Shown: positions 26,723 to 35,799 of the stretch, piece after piece
Layout: every line of letters starts with the position of its first letter
Numbering within the stretch: position 1 is the stretch's first letter
From: Aliamphritea ceti
GTDB taxonomy: Bacteria; Pseudomonadota; Gammaproteobacteria; Pseudomonadales; Balneatricaceae
Assembly (NCBI RefSeq): GCF_024347215.1
Contig: NZ_AP025282.1
Location: forward strand, 62,001-126,000
Reading direction: 5' to 3'
DNA: 64,000 bases
Notes under the pieces: model-generated
Databases searched by the model: none
What the model saw: the letters and a program-made list of their open reading frames with translations, nothing else
Told to the model about the DNA's origin: nothing
Translations under genes and position numbers: made by a program

Positions 26723-27244
26723 TTACAGGCTGATGGATATTTCGTTAAGGGCGAATTCGTTATCCAGGCGACGACCGATGGTTGTTCCCCCTTCTGCTTC
26801 CATTGCCAGATGATAAGCGTATTGCATATGCAGGCAACGGACTTTATCCCAGTGCCGAATGCCACCAATGCCGTAGCTGTTAAATAATTCGCTGAAACCG
26901 AGTTCGTCTATGCGTTGTTTATCTTCCGGAAGCATCATTTCCCAGCGACGTGCTACATAGCGTTCCTGGTCTTGCCAGTGAGCCTGCTTTAGTGACTCGT
27001 CAGCACTGATTTCCTGCTCAATAAGTTTTACCCAGCCAGCTGTTTCAATTTCGGCTATGGCCTGATAAATGTCTTTGGATGAGAGCCAGTAAAGCGTAGG
27101 AAACGGTTGGTCATCGACCAGTGAACGCATTTGCAGTACTGCCGGTACACCATTGCTAGACTGCCAGGCAATTGCCTTCAGTCCTCGGGGTTCACGGCCC
27201 AGCTGGCGGGTTATGAGTTCAAGCTGCGATGGGGAAATGGTCAC
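26723..27244 (-). CDS. DUF501-family protein
   Basis: A 173-residue soluble protein. The family features are RQLGREPRGLKAIAW at the N-terminus, SYGIGGIRHWDKVRCLHMQY and the C-terminal TIGRRLDNEFAL. No catalytic motif is known for the family. It lies 64 bases after the AstE-like gene and just before the DUF2986 gene on the same strand, so probably the same transcript. Confidence 0.85.
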   Translation of the reverse strand: MTISPSQLELITRQLGREPRGLKAIAWQSSNGVPAVLQMRSLVDDQPFPTLYWLSSKDIYQAIAEIETAGWVKLIEQEISADESLKQAHWQDQERYVARRWEMMLPEDKQRIDELGFSELFNSYGIGGIRHWDKVRCLHMQYAYHLAMEAEGGTTIGRRLDNEFALNEISISL

Positions 27245-27308
27245 AATATCTTCCTGTGGCGTTGGCTAAGGCCAGTGTTTTATCAATAAGGCTTATCATC
27301 AGATCTGA

Positions 27309-28280
27309 TCAGGCGACAAATTCAGCCAGGGTAACGGCTTCTTCGTCCATTACCGGCACACGGGCTGGCATGATCAGTGTGCAGTTATCAAAGGGTGCCA
27401 GCAGATCATTACCGGCATCATGCGCAAATGCCTGGCCCTGCTGATAACGTTCAAAACCGAGCACGCTTTCGGCAAAACTAAAGTTTTCAGAAGCCGCATT
27501 AAGTACCTGGTGGATACGATATTCACCGGCATGCTGGCTTTTTTCATAGCCATATTCAGGTTGCTGGACTGATGGGTCGAGCATTCCGAACTGCTGGATA
27601 AAGCGAATAGTCGTACTGATTGCCTGCTGAGTAGCAGCATGGGAAAAATGCTGACCGCATTCAGCAACAACAGATACCGCATCCGGGTGCAGTTGCTGAT
27701 GATAGTTAATCAGCAAGCCACCATGATAGGTCTCCGGGCGATAATACAGCTTAGGGAATGGATAATTCAGGGTCTTCCCAAAATCGAGGTTAGCTCCGGT
27801 GTCAGGATAAATCAGCATCGGACAGACTGGGTGGGTGGTCGAATGCAGATCCAGCAAGTGATCAGCATTTGCAATGAAGGCTTCTATTTCTGCAGCACGT
27901 TGACAGTCAGAGGTGTCCGGGCGGATCAGGCGGGAAGCATCCCAGAGACGGTTCATATCCTCCTGCTGACAACGACTGGCAAAAGGTCGTTGCGGATCAA
28001 AGCTCTGATAAGCATCTACGTTGGCAAAGATCAGTGTCAGGTCGCCTTTGACTGGCATGATCTGGTTATCCAACAGATAGCACAGGGCGTTGGCACCACA
28101 CAGCTCGTTACCGTGATTGAGTGCAACGATGCTAATGCTTGGGCCGGGAATGCCGGAGTCCAGGCAATGTACGTAATTAACGCCACAGTTACCTTCGCGA
28201 TATTCACTCAGATCCCGGGGTAGCAGTTCAATTGGCGCATCGCTGGCAGCAATGGAAAATCGACAGGGAGGTATAGTCAT
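27309..28280 (-). CDS. Succinylglutamate desuccinylase/aspartoacylase-family zinc hydrolase
   Basis: 323 residues of the AstE/AspA fold (M14-like). Zinc ligands are likely the His and Glu of ALNHGNELCGANAL and the His of DHLLDLHSTTHP; the catalytic Glu is likely in VVAECGQHFSH. No ast arginine-catabolism genes are adjacent, so it need not be AstE itself; a role in deacylating an N-acyl amino acid is an inference from the family. It lies 45 bases after recG. Confidence 0.85.
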   Translation of the reverse strand: MTIPPCRFSIAASDAPIELLPRDLSEYREGNCGVNYVHCLDSGIPGPSISIVALNHGNELCGANALCYLLDNQIMPVKGDLTLIFANVDAYQSFDPQRPFASRCQQEDMNRLWDASRLIRPDTSDCQRAAEIEAFIANADHLLDLHSTTHPVCPMLIYPDTGANLDFGKTLNYPFPKLYYRPETYHGGLLINYHQQLHPDAVSVVAECGQHFSHAATQQAISTTIRFIQQFGMLDPSVQQPEYGYEKSQHAGEYRIHQVLNAASENFSFAESVLGFERYQQGQAFAHDAGNDLLAPFDNCTLIMPARVPVMDEEAVTLAEFVA

Positions 28281-28325
28281 AAATGTGTCTGTAAACGTTT
28301 ATACACAGGTTCAGGATTGCGTCTG

Positions 28326-30404
28326 TCAGACGTTGGCGTATTGTTCATCCCTGCCTAACCAACGCTGAATAATGGCATCATGCTGACCGTCATTAATATT
28401 CAGTTGTCCGGCGACCTGTTTTACACGGGTCAGTAAATCACTGTCACGCTGCAGATCGGCGACTTTAAACGCCATCATACCGGTTTGGCGGGTACCAAGT
28501 ACTTCTCCCGGCCCGCGTAACTCAAGGTCTTTTTCAGCGATACGGAAGCCGTCGGTGGTTTCCCGCATGACAGCTAAACGTTCCCGGCCATGTTGTGACA
28601 GAGGCGCATGATACATCAACAGGCAAAAACTCTCGACTGATCCCCGTCCTACCCGCCCGCGCAACTGATGTAACTGAGATAAGCCCAGCCGTTCGGGGTT
28701 CTCGATAATCATCACACTGGCGTTTGGCACATCTACGCCCACTTCAATCACTGTAGTGGCGACCAGTAAATCCAGTTCTGCTGCTTTAAAGCGCGCCATG
28801 ACTTCGGCTTTTTCGGCGGGTTTCATTCGGCCATGAACCAGACCAATGCGCAATTCTGACAGTGCTGTCTGTAATTCTTCGGCGGTGACTTCTGCGGCCT
28901 GACACTGCAGAGCTTCAGATTCTTCGATCAGCGTGCATACCCAGTATACCTGTCTGCCTTGCTCGCAGGCTTCTTTTACCCGCTGTACGACTTCCGGGCG
29001 GCGCTGATCCGCGATTACCACTGTATTAACCGGTGTTCGGCCGGGTGGTAGCTCATCGATAATTGAACAGTCCAGATCCGCATAGGCACTCATGGTAAGG
29101 GTGCGGGGAATGGGTGTGGCAGTCATGATGAGCTGATGTGGTGCGCGGGAATCGGTACGGCCTTTTTCCCTTAATGCCAGTCGCTGATGAACGCCGAAGC
29201 GGTGTTGCTCATCTACCACCACCAAACCGAGGTTGGCAAAGCTGACGTCGTCCTGAAATAGCGCATGGGTGCCTACGACAACCTGCGCTTCCCCACTGCT
29301 GATCGCGGTCATCTGGGCTTCGCGCTTTTTGCCTTTCAGCTTGCCGGCTAACCAGGCGACTTTTAAACCGAGCGGTTCCAGCCATTGGCTGAAGTTATTA
29401 AAGTGTTGTTCTGCCAGGATTTCTGTTGGCGCCATGATGGCCGCCTGATATCCACCACCAACAGCCTGTAGAGCTGCGAGAGCTGCGACTACGGTTTTAC
29501 CTGAACCCACATCGCCCTGAACCAGTCGCAGCATAGGGAAAGGCTCAGCAAGGTCTGCGGCAATTTCATTACCGACTTTTTGTTGCGCACCGGTCAGTGG
29601 AAATGGCAACTGATCGAGAAATTGTTGGATATACGGGCTGTTCAGGGGCATATGTGGTGCGCCTTTCAGCCGTGTTTTCTGGCGCAGTTTCTGTAATGAC
29701 AGGTGATGTGCGAGTAATTCTTCAAAGGCTAATCGGCGTTGTGCCGGATGGATGCCTTCAGCCAGCTGGTCAGTATCAGCGTCAACTGGTGGACGATGCA
29801 GGTAACGTACGGATTCGTTGAGCGGTGGCAGTCGCCAGCGGTGCAGAATGTCTTCGGGTAGTAATTCGTTTAGCGTGCCTGTTTCCAGTGCCGCCAGAGC
29901 ACTTTCCGTCAAGCTGCGGAAGCGGGCCTGGTTTAGACCTTCAGTGGTTGGGTATATAGGTGTTAAAGCTTCTTCGACCGGGGTGACGATTTCTTCATCG
30001 ACTTTGCGATATTCCGGGTGATACATCTCCAGACCGCTAGCGCCGGTACGAATTTCACCGAAACAGCGTAGCCGGTTGCCTGCTTTCAGATTGTTTTTCT
30101 GTGCAGCGCTGAAGTGAAAAAAACGCAATGTGACTGTGCCGGTTCCGTCCTGCAGACGGCACACCAGGCTGCGGCGCCGGCCCATGACGATATCAGCTCC
30201 TTTAATATCACCTTCTATTACGCCTTCGTCACCGGGACGCAACGAGCCTATCGGCATAATCCGGGTGCGGTTCTGGTAACGCATGGGTAAATGAAACAGC
30301 AGGTCCTGCAATGTCAGGATATCCAGCTTTGCGAGCTTTTCCTGCAGTGCTGCACCCACGCCTTTTAGCGCCGTAACCGGCTGCATGGCTAACCCTGGCG
30401 TCAT
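28326..30404 (-). CDS. recG: ATP-dependent DNA helicase RecG
   Basis: A 692-residue protein of family length. The N-terminal wedge/OB domain covers residues ~60-150; helicase motifs follow: I GDVGSGKTVVA, II VVVDEQHRFGV, III MTATPIPRTL, VI QLRGRVGRG. RecG remodels stalled forks and branched DNA. It starts three bases after oxyR, an arrangement also found in Pseudomonas, so its expression is tied to the oxyR transcript. Confidence 0.97.
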   Translation of the reverse strand: MTPGLAMQPVTALKGVGAALQEKLAKLDILTLQDLLFHLPMRYQNRTRIMPIGSLRPGDEGVIEGDIKGADIVMGRRRSLVCRLQDGTGTVTLRFFHFSAAQKNNLKAGNRLRCFGEIRTGASGLEMYHPEYRKVDEEIVTPVEEALTPIYPTTEGLNQARFRSLTESALAALETGTLNELLPEDILHRWRLPPLNESVRYLHRPPVDADTDQLAEGIHPAQRRLAFEELLAHHLSLQKLRQKTRLKGAPHMPLNSPYIQQFLDQLPFPLTGAQQKVGNEIAADLAEPFPMLRLVQGDVGSGKTVVAALAALQAVGGGYQAAIMAPTEILAEQHFNNFSQWLEPLGLKVAWLAGKLKGKKREAQMTAISSGEAQVVVGTHALFQDDVSFANLGLVVVDEQHRFGVHQRLALREKGRTDSRAPHQLIMTATPIPRTLTMSAYADLDCSIIDELPPGRTPVNTVVIADQRRPEVVQRVKEACEQGRQVYWVCTLIEESEALQCQAAEVTAEELQTALSELRIGLVHGRMKPAEKAEVMARFKAAELDLLVATTVIEVGVDVPNASVMIIENPERLGLSQLHQLRGRVGRGSVESFCLLMYHAPLSQHGRERLAVMRETTDGFRIAEKDLELRGPGEVLGTRQTGMMAFKVADLQRDSDLLTRVKQVAGQLNINDGQHDAIIQRWLGRDEQYANV

Positions 30405-30407
30405 AAC

Positions 30408-31319
30408 TTACTTATCGGCAGGTTTGGTATTTAACGGGCAGCAGCTGATTGCATCGATCAGCAGATCAATTGCCTGAGGGCGTGGAAAGCTGGCGCGCCA
30501 GGCGATGGCAACAGTACGGGTCGGTGCCGGAATCTTAAACGGGCGCGTCACAACCATGTCGGACTGATAATGACCACCGGTTGCGGACATAGGAATGACA
30601 CTTGATCCCAGGCCAGAGGCAACCATCATACGGATGGTTTCCAGTGAGCTGCCTTCAGTCAGGCTGACTTTGCCTTTGCTGCCGCCCAGCGTCGGACAGG
30701 ATTCCAGTACCTGATCGCGGAAACAGTGACCTTCGCCGAGTAGTAACAAGTCCTGTTCAGACAATACCTGGCTGTCGATCTGATCTTTGTCAGACAACGG
30801 ATGGTCTTTGGGCAACAGCATCATGAAGGGTTCTTCATATAGCGGCCGGGTGAGAATGTCCGGTTCGCTGAAGGGTAATGCAATGATAATGGCATCAAGC
30901 TCGCCGTTGCGGATTTTAAGGCGCAGGTTCTCGGTAAAGTTTTCTTCGATGTAGAGCGGCATTTGTGGTGCGCGCACCTGCATCTGAGCAACCATGTGCG
31001 GAAACAGATAGGGCCCGATGGTATAAATCGCACCGACGCGCAGTGGGCTGACCAGTTGGTCTTTGCCTTCCTGTGCCATTTCTTTAATGGATTCCGCCTG
31101 TTCCAGAACGGTTTGCGCCTGACGGACGACTTTTTCGCCGATAGGCGTGACCCGAACAGCATGTTTGCTGCGTTCGAACAGTGCGGTGCCTAACTCGTCT
31201 TCGAGCTTTTTAACCGCAATGCTGAGGGTTGGCTGACTGACAAAACAACGCTCGGCGGCGCGGCCAAAATGTTGTTCCTGGGCGAGGGTAACGATGTAAC
31301 GTAACTCGGTCAGCGTCAT
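30408..31319 (-). CDS. oxyR: Peroxide-sensing regulator OxyR
   Basis: A 303-residue LysR-type protein with HTH at residues 1-65 (RCFVSQPTLSIAVKKLEDEL). The two redox cysteines fall at Cys199 and Cys208 (GEGHCFRDQVLESCP), the same numbers as in E. coli OxyR, so the disulfide switch should work. It activates catalase, peroxiredoxin and related genes on H2O2. The gene is divergent from the SDR gene across an 85-base gap and is followed directly by recG. Confidence 0.96.
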   Translation of the reverse strand: MTLTELRYIVTLAQEQHFGRAAERCFVSQPTLSIAVKKLEDELGTALFERSKHAVRVTPIGEKVVRQAQTVLEQAESIKEMAQEGKDQLVSPLRVGAIYTIGPYLFPHMVAQMQVRAPQMPLYIEENFTENLRLKIRNGELDAIIIALPFSEPDILTRPLYEEPFMMLLPKDHPLSDKDQIDSQVLSEQDLLLLGEGHCFRDQVLESCPTLGGSKGKVSLTEGSSLETIRMMVASGLGSSVIPMSATGGHYQSDMVVTRPFKIPAPTRTVAIAWRASFPRPQAIDLLIDAISCCPLNTKPADK

Positions 31320-31404
31320 CCTGGGGGTCCTTTTAATAGAGCTTTAAGCAGCGCTCTCAATAGCGCTCTGAAAAAGCTATGATACGGCAAATGAAATCCA
31401 ATGG

Positions 31405-32292
31405 ATGGTTTATCTGCTTATGCACGTTTCAGATTCAACTCAAACATCACAGCGGGTACTGATCGCCGGTTGTGGCGATATCGGTATCCACCTGGCACTG
31501 CAGCTTAACGAGCAGGGGCATAAGGTGTATGGCCTGCGTCGTAATATAAACCAGCTACCTGGGGCAATCCACGGCATTTGTGCTGATCTTGGTGATCCAT
31601 CCCAGCTGTGTAGCTTACCGGCAATCGATATGCTGGTCTATTGTGTTGCCGCCAGTCAGCGGGATGAGGCTGGATATCGGCAGGCATATGTTGAAGGTTT
31701 GGCCAATCTCCAGGCTGCGCTGGCGTCTCAGGATGTAAAGCGTATTTTGTTTGTATCCAGCAGTGCGGTATACCATCAGAATGATGATGGCTGGGTGGAT
31801 GAGGCTTCTGCAACCCAGCCTCCCCGTTTCAATGGCAAGGTTATGCTTGAAGCTGAACAGCAGCTGCTACAGCATACAATTCCGGGTACTGTGGTGCGCT
31901 TTAGTGGCATTTATGGGCCGGGGCGCAGTCATATGCTGGGGCAAGTGTTTCAGGGTAAAGGCTATGCGGCCGAACCTGTCCAGTTTAGTAACCGTATTCA
32001 CCGGGATGATTGCTCTGGTGTGCTGGCACATCTGCTTAATTTACAGGCTCAGGGTGAAATACTTGACGATATTTATCTGGCCAGCGACGACTATCCGAGC
32101 AGTTTGCATGAAGTCAGCCACTGGTTAGCTGAGCAGATGGATGTAGTGATTACTGAAGAAGCGCAACCGAGAAGCGGTGGCAGCAAACAATGCAGTAACC
32201 GACGGTTACATACCAGTGGTTATCAGTTTAAGTACCCGAGCTTTCGTGAGGGTTATAAGTCACTCGTTGCTGAGTTTTTAGAGCAACAGTAA
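31405..32292 (+). CDS. NAD(P)-dependent epimerase/SDR family protein (YeeZ-like)
   Basis: 295 residues. The N-terminal Rossmann motif is LIAGCGDIGIHLALQL, the active-site segment is FVSSSAVYHQNDDGWVDE and a conserved GIYGPGR follows, as in extended SDR proteins of the YeeZ kind. ATGs at 31405 and 31420 are both possible starts; neither has a good ribosome site. Substrate unknown. The gene ends at a strong terminator. Confidence 0.85.
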   Translation: MVYLLMHVSDSTQTSQRVLIAGCGDIGIHLALQLNEQGHKVYGLRRNINQLPGAIHGICADLGDPSQLCSLPAIDMLVYCVAASQRDEAGYRQAYVEGLANLQAALASQDVKRILFVSSSAVYHQNDDGWVDEASATQPPRFNGKVMLEAEQQLLQHTIPGTVVRFSGIYGPGRSHMLGQVFQGKGYAAEPVQFSNRIHRDDCSGVLAHLLNLQAQGEILDDIYLASDDYPSSLHEVSHWLAEQMDVVITEEAQPRSGGSKQCSNRRLHTSGYQFKYPSFREGYKSLVAEFLEQQ

Positions 32293-32320
32293 TGGTTTAA
32301 CAGCAGATGCCGCTGAAACG

Positions 32321-32347
32321 AAAAAAGGTGCCCAGGGCACCTTTTTT
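32321..32347. terminator. Bidirectional intrinsic terminator
   Basis: A-run, GGTGCCC, GGGCACC and T-run. It lies between the convergent SDR gene and the amino acid permease gene and can serve both. Confidence 0.9.
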
Positions 32348-32368
32348 GTTGTGAAGCTGTTGGCGTAA

Positions 32369-33076
32369 TTACGCTTCGCGGTCAGGGTTGTAGCTCTGAT
32401 AGCGGTTAAAGCGGCTTTCCATAAAGCGGAATAACGCAATAACCAGACCACTCATCAGTAAGTATACAAGGCCGGCAGCGAGGAACATTTCCAGCGGCGT
32501 ATAAGTTCGGGCGATAACAGTACGGGCCATGCCGGTAACATCCAGCAGAGTGATGGTACTGGCCAGTGCGCTGCCTTTAAGCATCAGGATGACTTCGTTA
32601 CCGTAGCCAGGCAATGCGATACCAAACATCCGTGGCAGAATAATCCGGCGGGTCAGTAATCCATGGCTCATACCCAGAGACTCTGCGGCTTCAATCTCAC
32701 CGTTTGGAATCGCCTGAATCGCACCACGGAATAATTCCGCGCTGTAAGCTGCCGTGTTCAGGCTGAAGGCAATAATTGCGCACCAGTACGGCTCTTTCAG
32801 GATGACCCAAAGGAATGATTCACGAATCACTTCGAACTGGGATGCACCGTAGTAAACCAGAAAGATCTGTACTAGCAGTGGCGTGCCACGAAAGAAGTAA
32901 ATGTAGGCAAATGGCAATGCCCGCACCCAGTTATTTGCTGAGGTGCGCATCAGAGCAAGCGGAATCGACAGAGCAATACCGATCAGGCCAGAGATCACGA
33001 CCAGTTCAAGTGTCAGCCAGGCACCTTCCAGCAAACGTGGAAAATACTTAAAGATAACTTCCCATTCCCAACCCAT
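32369..33076 (-). CDS. Basic/polar amino acid ABC transporter permease (HisM-like)
   Basis: A 235-residue inner-membrane protein with about five TM segments and the EAA loop EIEAAESLGMSHGLLTRRII near residue 150. YIYFFRGTPLLVQIFLVYYG is the typical HisM/ArtM stretch. The start overlaps the preceding permease stop by one base. It forms the channel with the HisQ-like partner. Confidence 0.93.
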   Translation of the reverse strand: MGWEWEVIFKYFPRLLEGAWLTLELVVISGLIGIALSIPLALMRTSANNWVRALPFAYIYFFRGTPLLVQIFLVYYGASQFEVIRESFLWVILKEPYWCAIIAFSLNTAAYSAELFRGAIQAIPNGEIEAAESLGMSHGLLTRRIILPRMFGIALPGYGNEVILMLKGSALASTITLLDVTGMARTVIARTYTPLEMFLAAGLVYLLMSGLVIALFRFMESRFNRYQSYNPDREA

Positions 33077-33765
33077 TAGCGGCCTCCCCGTAGAACTGGA
33101 TTATTGGCTCGCTCGAGCAAGTGGGTAATAGTGTTGGCAATGGCAGTCAGTGCCAGATAAATAAATGCAGCAACCAGGAAGAACGTAAACGGTTCCTTGG
33201 TAGCGCTGATTGCAACCTGAGATTGGCGAACAATATCGTTCAGGCCGACGACCGATACCAATGCGGTATCTTTCAAGAGGACCTGAAACAGATTACCTAG
33301 GCCTGGAATAGCGAGACGCCATACTTGCGGCAGGATAATACGGAAAAATGTTTTTGTCGGGCTCATGCCACAGGCAAGACCTGACTCCCACTGACCTTTT
33401 GGAATTTCCATCATGGCCATGCGGAATACTTCAGTGGCATAAGCACCGAAGGCGATCGACAACGCAGCGACACCGGCTACAAAGGGACCGATTTCTATGT
33501 ACTCGTCGTAGCCGAACAGGCTGGCAATAGCCATTATTACCTGAGCGCCGCCAAAATAAATGGTCAGTACCAGTAACAGTTCGGGAATGCCGCGAATTAA
33601 AGTGGTGTAGCCTGTCGCTACCCAGCGGGCAAACTTATTATCCGAGAGCTTAGCTGATGCACCCATCAAACCCAGGATCAAGCCGAAGAAGAGACTTGCC
33701 AGAGCCAGTTGAACAGTCAGCCAGGTACCGGAAACGAGAAGATGACCGAAGCCTTGTAAATCCAT
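33076..33765 (-). CDS. Basic/polar amino acid ABC transporter permease (HisQ-like)
   Basis: A 229-residue permease. It has YTTLIRGIPELLLVLTIYFG and the EAA-loop region QWESGLACGMSPTKTFFRII, matching HisQ/ArtQ. It lies 82 bases after the binding-protein gene and overlaps the HisM-like gene, so it is part of the four-gene transporter operon. Confidence 0.93.
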   Translation of the reverse strand: MDLQGFGHLLVSGTWLTVQLALASLFFGLILGLMGASAKLSDNKFARWVATGYTTLIRGIPELLLVLTIYFGGAQVIMAIASLFGYDEYIEIGPFVAGVAALSIAFGAYATEVFRMAMMEIPKGQWESGLACGMSPTKTFFRIILPQVWRLAIPGLGNLFQVLLKDTALVSVVGLNDIVRQSQVAISATKEPFTFFLVAAFIYLALTAIANTITHLLERANNPVLRGGR

Positions 33766-33847
33766 GAAAACAACCTGCTTAGGGGCAGTGAGTTCCAGAC
33801 AGAACCCACCGCTCCTGCTTTAGCTTAAGTAGCTTAAGAAGACGTGC

Positions 33848-34606
33848 TTAGTAGATAGAGAACGGGAAGTACTTAGCGTTGATCTTCTCGTAAGTACCGT
33901 CAGCAACGATCGCTTTAATCGCGTCGCTGAACTTACCTTTCAGATCATCGCCTTTACGTACTGCGATACCGATCTGGTCTTTGATATCGATTGCATCACC
34001 TGTGAAGGCATAACCGTTACCTTCAGCAGTTTCTAACCAGTCGTATGCTGGCAGTTTGTCAGACAGCAGAGCGTCTAGACGGCCTGCTTTAAGATCCAGG
34101 TAAGCGTTGTCCTGAGTGTCATACAGCTTAACGTTTACAACGTCACCCAGGTTGTCTTCCAGGTACTGACCGGCGATAGTTGCACGCTGTGCACCAACGT
34201 TTTTGCCTTTCAGACCTTCTTTAGTCGTTTCGATGTTAGAACCATCAGCGGATACGAAAGCCAGCAGGTTGGAGTAGTACTTCTCAGAGAAGTCAACAAC
34301 ACGCATACGCTCTTCAGTAATAGACATAGACGCGATGATTGCGTCGTATTTCTTGGCACGCAGACCTGGGATGATACCGTCCCAGTCCTGAGCAACGATT
34401 TCACAGTCAGCTTTCATCTGTGCACACAGTGCTTTAGCGATATCAACGTCGAAACCTACCAGGTTACCGCTTGCATCTACCATGTTGAATGGCGCGTAAG
34501 CACCTTCAGTAGCGATCTTGATTTTGTCGCCAGCAAAAGCAGACTGAGCAGAAAGCAGAGTACCGGTGATCAGTGCAGCGGCTGTGAATAACTTACGGAT
34601 CTTCAT
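33848..34606 (-). CDS. Lysine/arginine/ornithine-type periplasmic binding protein
   Basis: 252 residues. Signal peptide with cleavage after AFA (residue 25). The SBP_bac_3 fold is shown by KIATEGAYAPFNMVDASGNL, GFDVDIAKALC and ASMSITEERMRVVDFSEKYY, close to the LAO/HisJ group. It should capture a basic amino acid. It lies 113 bases after the ATPase gene, a gap that may allow separate, higher expression of the binding protein. Confidence 0.93.
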   Translation of the reverse strand: MKIRKLFTAAALITGTLLSAQSAFAGDKIKIATEGAYAPFNMVDASGNLVGFDVDIAKALCAQMKADCEIVAQDWDGIIPGLRAKKYDAIIASMSITEERMRVVDFSEKYYSNLLAFVSADGSNIETTKEGLKGKNVGAQRATIAGQYLEDNLGDVVNVKLYDTQDNAYLDLKAGRLDALLSDKLPAYDWLETAEGNGYAFTGDAIDIKDQIGIAVRKGDDLKGKFSDAIKAIVADGTYEKINAKYFPFSIY

Positions 34607-34719
34607 TTATTTGTCCCTTCTTTATGTTTTTATTAGGGTTTAATAACCCTCACGTATCATTCTGTAACACGGCTTAATTTAGCCTGAGTTACTGATATCG
34701 TGAAGTATCTTGTTAAATC

Positions 34720-35493
34720 TTATTGGTGACTGGACATAAAGTCCTGAACACGTTTCGATTTAGGGTTGTTAAAGACTTGTTCCGGCGGCCCCATTTCTTC
34801 GATCTGACCTTCGTGCAGGAATACAACCTGTGAGGACACATCGCGGGCGAAACGCATTTCGTGAGTCACGATCAGCATGGTACGGCCTTCGTCTGCTAAT
34901 TCGCGCATAACACTAAGCACTTCGTTGACCAGCTCGGGGTCAAGTGCTGATGTTGGCTCGTCGAATAACAGTACCTGTGGGTCCATTGCCAGCGTGCGGG
35001 CAATAGCGATGCGTTGCTTCTGACCACCGGACAGGTTGTCCGGGTAGGCATTGCGCTTATCCGCCAGACCTACTTTTTCCAGTAACTCTTCGGCGCGCTT
35101 AACGGCTTGGGCCTTAGACTGCTTCAGCACCTGCATAGGTGCTTCGATGATGTTTTCCAGAATGGTCTTGTGAGGCCAGAGGTTGAAACTCTGAAATACG
35201 AAACCGATACGGGAACGCATGCTTTCCAGCTGCTTACGATCGGCTGCGGTCAGGTTGCCGTCTTTTCCCGGCTTGAGCTGAAGCTCTTCCTGACCCATGA
35301 TAATTTTGCCCTGACTTGGATTTTCCAACAGGTTAATACAGCGCAACAGGGTGCTTTTTCCTGAGCCACTGGAACCGAGAATGGAAATTACATCGCCATC
35401 TTTGGCGGTCAGGGATACACCCTTGAGGACTTCGAGACTACCGAAGGATTTGTGAATATCTTGCAGCTCTAGCGCTGTCTTATCTGTGGCCAT
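34720..35493 (-). CDS. Amino acid ABC transporter ATP-binding protein (HisP-like)
   Basis: 257 residues from ATG 35493; the open extension to 35589 is Cys-rich and not family-like. Walker A LGSSGSGKSTLLRC, signature LSGGQKQRIAIAR, Walker B LLFDEPTSALDPE and switch VTHEMRFARDV are complete and of the HisP/GlnQ type. It is the first gene of the transporter operon, and the promoter should lie at 35494-35740. Confidence 0.94.
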   Translation of the reverse strand: MATDKTALELQDIHKSFGSLEVLKGVSLTAKDGDVISILGSSGSGKSTLLRCINLLENPSQGKIIMGQEELQLKPGKDGNLTAADRKQLESMRSRIGFVFQSFNLWPHKTILENIIEAPMQVLKQSKAQAVKRAEELLEKVGLADKRNAYPDNLSGGQKQRIAIARTLAMDPQVLLFDEPTSALDPELVNEVLSVMRELADEGRTMLIVTHEMRFARDVSSQVVFLHEGQIEEMGPPEQVFNNPKSKRVQDFMSSHQ

Positions 35494-35740
35494 GGTAAGG
35501 CTTCCAATTATTATTCTTTGCGCAGACAAGGCAAATAATGTGCAGATTGCAGCCTTCGCTGTCAAGCAACCGCAGGATCGTCTGCGCAATACTTAAAGAG
35601 TTGTCTCTTTTTCAAAAGAACGGCCGGCGATTTTGCCCGGATAGTCAAAAATAAGCAAACAAAAAGATACTTTGGTCGTACACTTGGTGCGTAAATGCGG
35701 TGAAAAGCGGCGTTTTGTGGTGAATATGCTAAAACTGGTG
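35494..35740. other. Upstream region of the amino acid transporter operon
   Basis: Non-coding stretch between the HisP-like gene and the ppk terminator. GTTGTCTCTTTTTCAAAAGA and other AT-rich segments could carry a promoter. I see no convincing ArgR box or riboswitch. Confidence 0.35.
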
Positions 35741-35782
35741 AAAATCAGGAACAGCGATATTAGTCGCTGTTTCCTGGTTTTC
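35741..35782. terminator. Terminator after ppk
   Basis: AAAATCAGGAACAGCGA pairs with TCGCTGTTTCCTGGTTTT (one unpaired T). On the minus strand the stem is followed by a short T stretch, so it can end the hemB-ppk transcript. Confidence 0.75.
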
Positions 35783-35799
35783 TTATAAGAAACAATGAA

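Noticed and set aside
31336..31380. Possible OxyR box (ATAG and CTAT elements) between oxyR and the SDR gene
   Set aside because: ATAG at 31336 and 31360 and CTAT at 31377 do not keep the spacing of the OxyR consensus, so it is not claimed, although autoregulation is likely in principle.
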